Assembly: GCA_963798805.1 (NCBI GenBank)
Contig: CAWCVC010000002.1
Coordinates: forward strand, 930,001 to 994,000
Direction: 5' to 3'
Source of the DNA: CAVZCK01 sp963798805
GTDB taxonomy: Bacteria > Pseudomonadota > Alphaproteobacteria > Rhizobiales > Rhodomicrobiaceae
DNA length: 64,000 nucleotides
In this document: positions 29,870-37,988 of the stretch, one piece after another
Layout: the number at the start of each line of letters is the position of its first letter
Position numbering within the stretch: the stretch's first letter is position 1
Notes under the pieces: generated by a model
Told to the model about the DNA's origin: nothing
What the model saw: the letters and a program-made list of their open reading frames with translations, nothing else
Database searches by the model: none
Made by a program: the position numbers and the translations under genes

Positions 29870-31444
29870 ATGGAAATGACGCCGAAACCGAAACGACGAA
29901 GGGCAAGGCAGGCGAAACCAATCTTCGACGGGGCTGAATGGAACTTCGATATATTACGGCGGGCCTATGACGAGATCGAAAAGGTCGCCCATCGCGACCT
30001 GAAGCTCGATGTTTATCCCAATCAGATCGAGGTGATCACCGCCGAGCAGATGCTCGATGCCTACACGTCGATCGGCATGCCGCTGATGTACCGCCACTGG
30101 TCCTTCGGCAAACGCTTTGCCCATGAGGCCATCGGCTATAAGCGCGGCATGCGCTCGCTCGCCTATGAGCTGGTCATCAACTCCAATCCCTGCATCAGCT
30201 ATGTGATGGAGGAAAACTCCGCCATCATGCAGGCGCTGGTGATGGCGCATGCCGCTTTCGGCCACAACCACTTTTTCAAGAACAATTACCTGTTCCGGCA
30301 GTGGACCAACGCCGATACTATTTTGGATTATCTCGCCTTCGCCAAGGAATATGTGAAGGAGTGCGAGGAGCGCCATGGAGTTGAGGCCGTCGAGACCATC
30401 CTCGACGCTGCGCATGCGTTGATGCGCCAGGGCGTCAGCCGCCAGCCCAAGGTCCCCGTCTCGTCAAAATCGGCGCGCGTCGAGCAGCGCCGGAAGCGGC
30501 GCAAGGCGCATGAAGAGGCGACCTATGATGACCTCTGGCGGACGCTGCCGAAGTTTGGCGATCCTGCGAAGGAGCGCGAAAACGTCGCCCCTCAGAACGG
30601 CTCGGAAACCGAAGGTCTGGGCCTGCCAGAGGAAAATGTCCTTTATTTCCTCGAAAAACATGCACCCCGTCTGAAAGATTGGCAGCGCGAGCTGATTCGC
30701 ATCGTCCGCGTGCTGTCGCAATATTTCTATCCGCAGCGCCAGACCAAGATGATGAACGAGGGCTGTGCCACCTTCGTCCACTACGAGATCCTCAATCGCC
30801 TCTATGAGCGCGGCCTGCTGACGGAGGGCTCGCTGCTCGAGGCACTGCATTTGCATTCCTCGGTGGTGATGCAGCCCGGCTTCGACGACAAGCGCTTCAA
30901 TGGCATCAACCCCTATGCGCTCGGCTTCACCATGATGCGTGACATTCAGCGGATCTGCGAAGATCCGACCAAGGAGGACAAGGACTGGTTCCCGGATTTT
31001 GCCGGCAATGGCGACGCCATGGGCACGCTCAAAGCGGCCTGGGCCGATTACCGCGACGAAAGCTTTATTCTGCAGTTTCTCAGCCCGACGGTGATCCGCG
31101 ATTTCCGGCTCTTCGCGCTGCATGACGAATTGGATGAGCCAGAGGTCGAAGTGACAGCCATCCATAATGAGACCGGCTACCGCGAGGTCCGGCGGACGCT
31201 TGCCCGCTACTACGACGCCAGCGTGCAGGACCCGGACATCCGCATCACCGACGCCGATCTCAGCGGCACGCGTCGGCTCACTTTGACCCACTACGTCCGT
31301 GACGGGCGGCTGCTCACCAAGCAGGATTGCGATCGCACGCTCCAGCATCTCGCGCAGCTTTGGGGGCACCGCGTCAAATTGCTGGAGGTCGACGCGACGT
31401 CCGGCAAATCCTTGCGCGAGCTCGAAGCGTTGCCGCTGCCGTAA
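29870..31444 (+). CDS. SpoVR family protein (YcgB type)
   Basis: A 524-residue SpoVR-like protein with the family's conserved N-terminal half (LDVYPNQIEVITAEQMLDAYTSIGMPLMYRHWSFGKRF and the NPCISYVMEEN, HNHFFKNNYLF stretches) and NEGCATFVHYEIL further on. In Bacillus SpoVR affects spore cortex; in non-sporing proteobacteria the protein is found with PrkA and YeaH and responds to stress, with unknown chemistry. It begins immediately after the yeaH stop and closes the operon. The lysR remnant converges on it 14 bases downstream. Confidence 0.94.
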   Translation: MEMTPKPKRRRARQAKPIFDGAEWNFDILRRAYDEIEKVAHRDLKLDVYPNQIEVITAEQMLDAYTSIGMPLMYRHWSFGKRFAHEAIGYKRGMRSLAYELVINSNPCISYVMEENSAIMQALVMAHAAFGHNHFFKNNYLFRQWTNADTILDYLAFAKEYVKECEERHGVEAVETILDAAHALMRQGVSRQPKVPVSSKSARVEQRRKRRKAHEEATYDDLWRTLPKFGDPAKERENVAPQNGSETEGLGLPEENVLYFLEKHAPRLKDWQRELIRIVRVLSQYFYPQRQTKMMNEGCATFVHYEILNRLYERGLLTEGSLLEALHLHSSVVMQPGFDDKRFNGINPYALGFTMMRDIQRICEDPTKEDKDWFPDFAGNGDAMGTLKAAWADYRDESFILQFLSPTVIRDFRLFALHDELDEPEVEVTAIHNETGYREVRRTLARYYDASVQDPDIRITDADLSGTRRLTLTHYVRDGRLLTKQDCDRTLQHLAQLWGHRVKLLEVDATSGKSLRELEALPLP

Positions 31445-31458
31445 GCGCGCGGCGCGAC

Positions 31459-32135
31459 TTAGGCCGCCGCTCCTTCGATAAATTTCTTATGCTTGGCGAT
31501 CTCGGCGGCGAGATAGTCGAGAAACGCTCGTACGCGCGGCGAATGACGCAGATCGGGGTGCGTCAGCAGCCAGAGATCGGTGGCGTAATCCGCGTTTGGC
31601 GGCGCCAGACGCTTCAGCGCCGGCCTGGCGTCAGCGATGAAACAGGGCAGATAGCCGATGCCGATGCCGGCTTCGACGGCCTCCGTCAGGCCGAGCACCG
31701 TATTCAGCTTATAAACGACGCGCTCCGGCGGGATATGCGCCGTCACCCATTTCACCAGCTTTGACGCACCCATCTGCTCACTGAGCGAGACCCAATTGCC
31801 CGTCAGAACATCCACCATTTCGACAGGCGTCGCGCCGGGATGATCACTGGCGAGGCCGTAAAGCGCCCAGCAAGCCTGCGGGCAATCGCGGCGATGTCGT
31901 CATCCATACGCGCCGCAAGCGTCGCGACCTCCTCCCCCGCTGCCGTGAGCGTGTAGCCGGTGCGGTGCTTCTCGAAGAGCGCAACGCCGAGGGTTTCCTC
32001 GATCTGTCTCAACCTGCGGAACACCGTCGAGTGATTGACGCCGAGGCGCGAGGCGGCGGCGGGCAGACTGCGGGCTTCGGCGATGGTCTTGACCAGCCGA
32101 AAATCGTCCCAGGAGAGAGCGCTCGCGTCCGCCAT
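31459..32135 (-). pseudogene. LysR-type regulator with an internal deletion and frame break
   Basis: The N-terminal part is a complete LysR helix-turn-helix (WDDFRLVKTIAEARSLPAAASRLGVNHSTVFRRLRQIEETLG) followed by the linker helix to ARRLAG. The C-terminal part of the effector domain is in another frame (ALYGLASDHPGATPVEMVDV and on to AEIAKHKKFIEGAAA). The two join near 31875-31890, where the text runs from the linker straight into a strand that should come about 75 residues later. The total coding length is about 225 residues instead of about 300. A plain one-base error would not remove those residues, so a real internal deletion is likely. Its probable target is the neighbouring doxX/dioxygenase unit. 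Confidence 0.82.
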
Positions 32136-32547
32136 CAGGCCCTCAAGAAATGTGATGCGCCGGCCGCTCCGTAAAACGCCGGCGCCTTGAAAATCTCCGG
32201 CCGGTCCTCAGGCCGCTTGCCCGACCGCGTTCGCGGCGAGCCTATCCCTGCCCACCTGCCCGGTCAAAGCGAAGGCCCCGCCAGGAATGGGCAATGAACA
32301 TGGTTCCGAGCGCGATGCGCAAGGTGAATGCACCGTACGGGGCGAGGCGGTTGTCGGTCATGGGTATTCTCTGTCTTCGAGGTCTGCTGGATCGAGAATG
32401 CTGTCTTCATTTATGCAATTCAACCGGCGCTGCCGCAATGATCTTGTTGCTCTCATGCAATAAAGTTGCAATTGCGCGGCGCGCAGCCAAACCTATTTGA
32501 ATGGCAACAGACACGCATAGCCTCGCATTCATGAAAGGAGGCAAGTC
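32136..32547. other. Intergenic stretch between lysR remnant and dioxygenase gene
   Basis: Apart from the doxX remnant at 32208-32361 there is no supported gene. The part at 32400-32540 is more AT-rich and should hold the promoter of the dioxygenase gene. A clear GAAAGGAGG ribosome site lies just before ATG 32548. A LysR site (T-N11-A in an inverted repeat) is possible but I could not single one out. Confidence 0.4.
32208..32361 (-). pseudogene. DoxX-family membrane protein remnant
   Basis: On the minus strand ATG 32361 opens MTDNRLAPYGAFTLRIALGT then MFIAHS, the normal start of DoxX-family quinone-associated membrane proteins. After about 25 residues the DoxX pattern stops. A typical C-terminal end (GGAFALTGQVGRDRLAANAV, then a stop at 32208-32210) appears in a shifted frame. 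The middle three helices, roughly 90 residues, are missing. It lies between the damaged lysR and the intact dioxygenase, the usual DoxX position in such loci. The call rests on short matches to the family from memory. Confidence 0.6.
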
Positions 32548-33477
32548 ATGGCTCAATACGGCATTCATCATGTGACCGCGATCGCCGGCTCGGCGGTGCG
32601 CAACCTCGATTTCTATACCCGCACGCTCGGACTGCGGCTGGTCAAGAAGACCGTGAATTTCGACGATCCCGGCACCTATCACCTCTATTACGGCGATGAG
32701 GCAGGCCAGCCGGGCACCATCCTGACATTCTTTCCCTGGGCCCACGTCGCGCCGGGCCGGCTCGGCGTCGGTGACGCACAGGAGACCATGTTTCGCGTTC
32801 CCGAGGGCGCGATCGGTTATTGGACGCACCGCCTCATCGAGAAGGGCGTCGCACATGACACGGTTAGCAAGCGCTTCGGCGACCCAGTCCTCGCCTTCAA
32901 GGATGCGGACGGAATGAGGCTGGCCCTCGTCGGCGTCGCTGGCATCGAGAGCGAGCCCGGCTGGAGCGCCGGCGAGATCCCGGCGCAGCATGCGATCCGC
33001 GGATTTCACGGTGTGAGCCTGCTTCTGAACGAAGCGGACCCGACGGGCGCCGTCCTGACCGATGTTCTCGGCTTCGACGAGGCCGAGCGCGATGGCGCGG
33101 TGACGCGCTTCAAGGCGGCCGGGAACGGCATCGGCGGCATCATCGATATCCGCGCGGCCGGCGAGTTCCTGCCCGCGCGCATGGGCGCCGGTTCCGTCCA
33201 TCACATCGCCTTCCGCGCTGGGAGCGATGAGGCGCAGGCGGAGATGGTCGAAAAGCTGTCGCGCAACCACCGGCTCAGCACGACGGCGCAGATCGATCGC
33301 AACTATTTCCGCTCGGTCTATTTCCGCGAGCCGGGAGGCGTGCTGTTCGAGATCGCCACCGACGATCCTGGCTTCGCTGTCGATGAGGCCGCGGGCGGAC
33401 TTGGCCGCTCTCTGAAGCTGCCGGACTTCCTCGAGCCGCGCCGTAAGGAGATCGAAGCTGTCCTGCCGGCGCTCTGA
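32548..33477 (+). CDS. Ring-cleaving dioxygenase of the VOC superfamily (MhqA/MhqO-like)
   Basis: A 309-residue two-module VOC protein. It begins GIHHVTAIAGSAVRNLDFYTRTLGLRLVKKTVNFDD, the normal start of MhqO-type enzymes. The first module ends with PVLAFKDADGMRLALVGV, and the second begins AIRGFHGVSLLLNEADPTG. Metal ligands are expected at His8, the second-module His of RGFHGVSL and the Glu in GGVLFEIATDDPG. Relatives protect against hydroquinones and catechols by ring opening. The damaged LysR and DoxX genes upstream on the other strand fit the usual quinone-response locus. Confidence 0.88.
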   Translation: MAQYGIHHVTAIAGSAVRNLDFYTRTLGLRLVKKTVNFDDPGTYHLYYGDEAGQPGTILTFFPWAHVAPGRLGVGDAQETMFRVPEGAIGYWTHRLIEKGVAHDTVSKRFGDPVLAFKDADGMRLALVGVAGIESEPGWSAGEIPAQHAIRGFHGVSLLLNEADPTGAVLTDVLGFDEAERDGAVTRFKAAGNGIGGIIDIRAAGEFLPARMGAGSVHHIAFRAGSDEAQAEMVEKLSRNHRLSTTAQIDRNYFRSVYFREPGGVLFEIATDDPGFAVDEAAGGLGRSLKLPDFLEPRRKEIEAVLPAL

Positions 33478-33549
33478 ACCGAGCGCCGCCGGCGGCTGCT
33501 ATGAAACAGAACCAGCGCGCTTGGATGTCAGTCCGCGCGCAAAGCCCCC

Positions 33550-34200
33550 TCACCCGGCCGGCTTCGGCATCGTGTCGAGATCGTGCGTGTACCACTTCTC
33601 GGCCTCGACCACGACAGGGTTCTCGCCGTTAGCGTAGATCCAGCTGTCGACCGCCCATTTCTGGTGGTTGTCGTTCTCCCACAGCACAGCCGTCCAATGC
33701 GGCCAGTGCGAAACGCCGAGCAGGATATTGCCCTTCGAGAACGGCCGGCCGACCGTGTGATGGTGGAGGAGGCCGTTTCTTTGGAGGATCAGAAGGTAGC
33801 TTGTGGTGTTGGTCGCCTCATCGACGCAGTCCTGCTGTGTCGGGTCGCCCGATCCGTTGAATTCCATGCCGGCACGGTCGTCCTTGGTGCCGACGATATT
33901 GCCCGTATAGCGCTCCATCCAGCCGATCGCGTAAGCCATGGCGCGCCGCTCCTCGAAGGGAGTATCGGCCCGCTTGGTCTTGCGCATCAGCTCGGCGATC
34001 TGCTTGATCTGCTCGGGCCCGAACCGCACCGGTGTCTGCATCTGGCAGCCATAGGCATGACAGACATAGACCGTGTTCCCATCCGGCGCGCGGGTGTTGA
34101 ATTCCTGATAATGGTTAGCAGGCGGCCCGTCGCGGTCGAATGTGCATGCGGAAAGACCGGCTAGTGCCGATAAGGACACGAGAATACAGGCTTTTCTCAT
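33550..34200 (-). CDS. Lipoprotein of unknown function
   Basis: About 216 residues. ATG 34200 gives a short signal (MRKACILVSLSALAGLSAC) with a lipobox ending LSAC, so the protein is likely lipid-anchored. The mature part contains CHAYGCQMQTPVRF, a DCVDEATNTTSYLLILQRNG stretch and a histidine-rich LLHHHTVGRPF. The last two recall a papain-like or transglutaminase-like Cys-His arrangement, but I do not recognise the family with certainty. An upstream extension to 34293 is open but would bury the signal. It diverges from trmFO. Confidence 0.7.
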   Translation of the reverse strand: MRKACILVSLSALAGLSACTFDRDGPPANHYQEFNTRAPDGNTVYVCHAYGCQMQTPVRFGPEQIKQIAELMRKTKRADTPFEERRAMAYAIGWMERYTGNIVGTKDDRAGMEFNGSGDPTQQDCVDEATNTTSYLLILQRNGLLHHHTVGRPFSKGNILLGVSHWPHWTAVLWENDNHQKWAVDSWIYANGENPVVVEAEKWYTHDLDTMPKPAG

Positions 34201-34308
34201 CGCCCCGTCCAAATGAATTGCCCCGATCCGTGTCCTATACCACCTTTGCGTCAGAGCTGAGAAGCGAGGCATTGAGGCGGCGCGGCTTTTCACTTAGTTT
34301 GTCGCGTC

Positions 34309-35718
34309 ATGGCAACAACAAAACACGTTCATGTGATCGGCGGCGGCCTCGCCGGCTCCGAAGCCGCTTGGCAGATCGGCGAAGCCGGCGTTCCCGCGGT
34401 GCTGCACGAGATGCGGCCGGCGCGGATGACCGACGCGCATAATACCGGCGGCTTCGCCGAGCTGGTCTGCTCCAATTCCTTCCGCTCCGATGATTGGGAG
34501 AGCAACGCCGTCGGGCTGCTGCATGAGGAGATGCGCCGCTGCGGCTCTTTGATCATGGCGGCCGGAGACGCGCATAAGCTGCCGGCCGGCGGCGCCCTCG
34601 CGGTCGACCGCGAGGGCTTTTCGGCTGCGGTGACGGAGCGTCTCGAAAATCACCCGCTCATCAGCATCGAACGCGGCGAGGTCGCCGGACTGCCGCCTCA
34701 GGATTGGGACAGCATCATCGTGGCGACCGGCCCGCTCACCTCCCCTGCCCTCGGCGCGGCTATCCAGTCGCTCACCGGCGAGGAGTCGCTTGCCTTTTTC
34801 GACGCCATCGCGCCGATCGTGCATCGCGACAGCATCGATATGAGCGTCTGCTGGATGCAGTCCCGCTACGAGAAGGCGGGGCCCGGCGGCACGGGCGCGG
34901 ACTACATTAACTGCCCGATGAATCGCGACCAATACGCCGCTTTCATCGAGGCTTTGCTCGCTGCGGAGAAAACGGAATTTCACGACTGGGAGAAGGCGAC
35001 GCCCTATTTCGAAGGCTGCCTTCCGATCGAGGTCATGGCCGAGCGCGGGCCGGAGACGCTGCGCTTCGGGCCGATGAAGCCGGTCGGACTCTCTAATCCG
35101 CATAAGCCCGAGCGGCCCTATGCCATCGTCCAGCTTCGCCAGGACAATGCCCTCGGCACGCTCTGGAACATGGTCGGTTTTCAGACCAAGCTGAAATATG
35201 GCGAGCAGTCGCGGATTTTCCGGATGATCCCTGGCCTCGAAAAGGCCGAATTCGCGCGGCTGGGCGGCATTCACCGCAACACCTTTCTCAACAGCCCGAA
35301 GCTGCTCGATCGCCAGCTTCGCCTGAAGGCCATGCCACGGCTGCGCTTTGCCGGGCAGGTGACGGGCGTCGAAGGTTACGTCGAATCGGCCGCCATCGGG
35401 CTGGTGACCGGACGGCTGGCCGCGGCCGAGCGGCTGGGGCATGTGCTTAAGCCGCCTCCGCCGACGACAGCGCTCGGCGCGCTTGTTGCCCATATTACGG
35501 GCGGGCATCTGGCTGATGATGAAGCGGGAAGCCGAAGCTTCCAGCCGATGAACATCAATTTCGGCCTGTTCCCGCCGATCGATCAGCCGCGCGAGGAAGG
35601 GGGCAGACGTCTGAGAGGCAAGGAGAAGAGCGCGGCGCGAAAGCGGGCGGTGTCGCTACGCGCGCTCGCCGATCTCGATCGCTGGCTCGGCACGCCGCCG
35701 CTCCGCAAAACGGCCTGA
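34309..35718 (+). CDS. trmFO: Methylenetetrahydrofolate-tRNA (uracil-5-)-methyltransferase TrmFO
   Basis: A 469-residue folate/FAD-dependent methyltransferase that makes 5-methyluridine at position 54 of tRNA. It has the FAD site HVIGGGLAGSEAAW at the N-terminus, the catalytic cysteine region ELVCSNSFRSDD (Cys54), a second cysteine in PYFEGCLPIEVMAERG, and the C-terminal FAD contact RFAGQVTGVEGYVESAAIGL. The usual length is about 440-480. It is the first gene of the conserved block on the plus strand and converges with the squalene synthase-like gene. Confidence 0.97.
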   Translation: MATTKHVHVIGGGLAGSEAAWQIGEAGVPAVLHEMRPARMTDAHNTGGFAELVCSNSFRSDDWESNAVGLLHEEMRRCGSLIMAAGDAHKLPAGGALAVDREGFSAAVTERLENHPLISIERGEVAGLPPQDWDSIIVATGPLTSPALGAAIQSLTGEESLAFFDAIAPIVHRDSIDMSVCWMQSRYEKAGPGGTGADYINCPMNRDQYAAFIEALLAAEKTEFHDWEKATPYFEGCLPIEVMAERGPETLRFGPMKPVGLSNPHKPERPYAIVQLRQDNALGTLWNMVGFQTKLKYGEQSRIFRMIPGLEKAEFARLGGIHRNTFLNSPKLLDRQLRLKAMPRLRFAGQVTGVEGYVESAAIGLVTGRLAAAERLGHVLKPPPPTTALGALVAHITGGHLADDEAGSRSFQPMNINFGLFPPIDQPREEGGRRLRGKEKSAARKRAVSLRALADLDRWLGTPPLRKTA

Positions 35719-35747
35719 AGTCCGGCTTCAGGAAAAGGCATAGGCGG

Positions 35748-36605
35748 CTAAATTCTGCCGCGCAGGAACGCCCGCCAGATCAGCGCATAACGCATCAGCG
35801 GATTGAGCTGAGCAATGTCGCGCAGCGGATGGTGCATTGGGCCGCCCATTTTTTTTAGATAGGGCTCGACCAAAGCGAGAGGCAGGAAGGCCGGCAGAGC
35901 TTGGCGCGGAAGCGAAGCAACGGCTTGCCGGAACCGGGTCAGCGCCTCAGACGCGCATCTACGCATCTCCCGAAGCGCGGCGCGCAGATCCTCATTGCCC
36001 TCGCCACGCAGGAGGGTGTCAGGGTGCAGCCCGTGTCTCGCGAGAAGATCTTGTGGTAGGAAGAGTTTCCCCCGGGAGGCGTGCAAGGGTAAGGCGCGCA
36101 TCAGACCGGTCAACCCATGGGCGGCCGCTGCTTCAGCGCCTGCTTGATCCGCGCCGTTCGCTCCCAGGATCCGCGCGCCAAGGCCAAAGACCGCGCCGGC
36201 TGTTGCCGCCAAATAGCTCTCAAGAGCGGCAAGATCCGGCATCAGCTCATCATGAATGTCGAAGCTGCGCGCATCGATCATACCTTGCAGCGCATCCTGT
36301 GGCAGCGCGTGCTCCAAAACCGCGGGCGCCAGTTCGATCAGAACCGGATGACTGGCCGTCTCACCGGCGAGCGCCGCGATCAGCGCCTCGCGCCACCATT
36401 GCAGACGGATCTCCCCGAGCTGCGGCTCCCGCACCTGCTCCGGGATGCGGGCAAGCTCAATGTTGAAGGCGTAGAGGGCCAGGAGATGCCGGCGGGGCGA
36501 CTCGGGGGCGAGGAGCGCCGACCAATAGCGGTCCTGGTCGCCACTGCTGACCAGGTCGCGGACATAGGCCGCGCTCGCATCTTGCTGCTGCTGCCGCTGC
36601 GCCAC
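35748..36605 (-). CDS. Squalene/phytoene synthase-like protein (NDUFAF6-like group)
   Basis: A 285-residue trans-isoprenyl-diphosphate synthase-fold protein. The family stretch LLALYAFNIELARIPEQVREPQLGEIRLQWWREAL is clear. The Asp-rich motifs of true squalene/phytoene synthases (DxxxD) are only partly kept (IDARSFDIHDE for the second helix pair). This pattern matches the group annotated as squalene/phytoene synthase family, related to mitochondrial complex I factor NDUFAF6, rather than a carotenoid enzyme. No carotenoid genes are nearby. It lies 28 bases upstream of nothing but is downstream of the sec operon on the same strand. Confidence 0.82.
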   Translation of the reverse strand: MAQRQQQQDASAAYVRDLVSSGDQDRYWSALLAPESPRRHLLALYAFNIELARIPEQVREPQLGEIRLQWWREALIAALAGETASHPVLIELAPAVLEHALPQDALQGMIDARSFDIHDELMPDLAALESYLAATAGAVFGLGARILGANGADQAGAEAAAAHGLTGLMRALPLHASRGKLFLPQDLLARHGLHPDTLLRGEGNEDLRAALREMRRCASEALTRFRQAVASLPRQALPAFLPLALVEPYLKKMGGPMHHPLRDIAQLNPLMRYALIWRAFLRGRI

Positions 36606-36633
36606 GTCTCAGCCCCTGCTCTTCAGTCGGCCC

Positions 36634-37011
36634 TCAGGACAGAGCGACCAACGCGGCCGCGAAGACCCGCTCCTCCGCCAGCAGAACGTTGTACGTCCGG
36701 CAGGCCGCGCCCGTATCCATCGGCTCGAGCCCAAGGCCCGCCGCAGCAAAGGCTTTCCGCAGCGGCCGGTCGGGAAAGATCTGCGCGGCTCCCGTGCCAA
36801 GCAGAAGAAAGCTGAGTGGCGCCCCCTCGGTGAGCACCGGGCTCAGCATGTCTTCGGAAACGGCAGAGGCGTCCGAGACCGGCCAGGGATAGACGCCTCC
36901 GGGAAGGATCAGAAGCGAGCCCGAATGCTCGATGCCGCCGAGCCGGAAACGGCCACGCCCATAACCGGAGATGGGCGGCCGGCCGGTCAGCAACGGCGGC
37001 GGCAGCTCCAT
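36634..37011 (-). CDS. Mth938-like domain protein (DUF498)
   Basis: A 125-residue protein of the Mth938/DUF498 (NDUFAF3-like) family. Its marks are PPISGYGRGRFRLGGIEHSGSLLILP near the start, LLLGTGAAQIFP in the middle and GAACRTYNVLLAEERVFAAALVAL at the end. ATG 37011 is chosen because it lies 4 bases after the secF stop and gives the common start. The human relatives NDUFAF3 and NDUFAF6 both help assemble complex I, and here the two bacterial relatives are neighbours. A shared role is an inference. Confidence 0.85.
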   Translation of the reverse strand: MELPPPLLTGRPPISGYGRGRFRLGGIEHSGSLLILPGGVYPWPVSDASAVSEDMLSPVLTEGAPLSFLLLGTGAAQIFPDRPLRKAFAAAGLGLEPMDTGAACRTYNVLLAEERVFAAALVALS

Positions 37012-37015
37012 AACA

Positions 37016-37978
37016 TCAGAGATCGGCTGTGCGCCGCGCAGCACCCGGCGAGGGCGCCTTCACGCCGCTCCAGTCACGCTTGACACCGAACAGGATGAGG
37101 AACGGTGAGGCGATGAACACGGAGGAATAGGTTCCGATCAGGATGCCGAACAGCATGGCGAAGGTAAAACCGCGAATCACCTCGCCGCCGAAGATATAGA
37201 GCGCGAGCAGGGCCACGAAAGTGGTGCCCGTCGTCATCACGGTCCGGGACAGCGTCTCGTTGATCGATAGATCCACCAGTTCGGTGAGCGGCTTTTTCTT
37301 GTACTTACGCAGATTTTCGCGGATCCGGTCGAAAATCACCACTGTGTCGTTGATCGAGTAGCCGAGGATCGTCAGCAGCGCGGCAACAATGGTCAGGTCG
37401 AAGTCCAGCTGCAGGGCAGAGAAGATGCCGACGGTCAGAAAAACGTCGTGAAAGAGCGCGACCACCGCGCCGAGCGCAAACTGCCACTCGAAGCGGAACC
37501 AGACATAGATAAATATGCCGACGCAGGTCAGCACGACAGCTATGAGCGCTTTCTGGACCAGTTCGCCGGATACCGTGCCGCCGACCACCTCGGTGCGACG
37601 GATATCGACGCCCTTCCCCAGCGCCTGATCGATCTTCGCGACGGCCTGCTGCTGGGCTTGGTCTCCTCCTGGCTGCTCGGCGACGCGGATCATCACCTCA
37701 TTCGGCGCGCCGAACTCCTGGATCTGGATCTCGCCGAGCCCGAGATCGCCGAGCTTGGAGCGGATCTCGCTGATGTCGGCCGGACCGTTGGAGGTCTGAA
37801 TCTCGATCAGAGTGCCGCCGCGGAAATCGATGCCGTAATTGAGCCCGACCGTCGCCAGGAGCACGATGGTCGTGATGAAAAGCGCTGCCGACGACGCCAT
37901 GCAGAGGCGGAAGAACGACACGAAGGGGATCTTCGTGTTCTGCGGAATAAGCTCGATCGGCTTGAAAGAGAACGCCAT
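37016..37978 (-). CDS. secF: Protein translocase subunit SecF
   Basis: A 320-residue inner-membrane protein that with SecD uses the proton gradient to finish Sec export. It shows the N-terminal helix, the periplasmic P1-like domain starting GLNYGIDFRGGTLIEIQTS, and five further helices with TILGYSINDTVVIFDRIRENLRK and SRTVMTTGTTFVALLALYIFGG. It follows secD by 10 bases on the same strand. Confidence 0.97.
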   Translation of the reverse strand: MAFSFKPIELIPQNTKIPFVSFFRLCMASSAALFITTIVLLATVGLNYGIDFRGGTLIEIQTSNGPADISEIRSKLGDLGLGEIQIQEFGAPNEVMIRVAEQPGGDQAQQQAVAKIDQALGKGVDIRRTEVVGGTVSGELVQKALIAVVLTCVGIFIYVWFRFEWQFALGAVVALFHDVFLTVGIFSALQLDFDLTIVAALLTILGYSINDTVVIFDRIRENLRKYKKKPLTELVDLSINETLSRTVMTTGTTFVALLALYIFGGEVIRGFTFAMLFGILIGTYSSVFIASPFLILFGVKRDWSGVKAPSPGAARRTADL

Positions 37979-37988
37979 GGCGCGGGCC

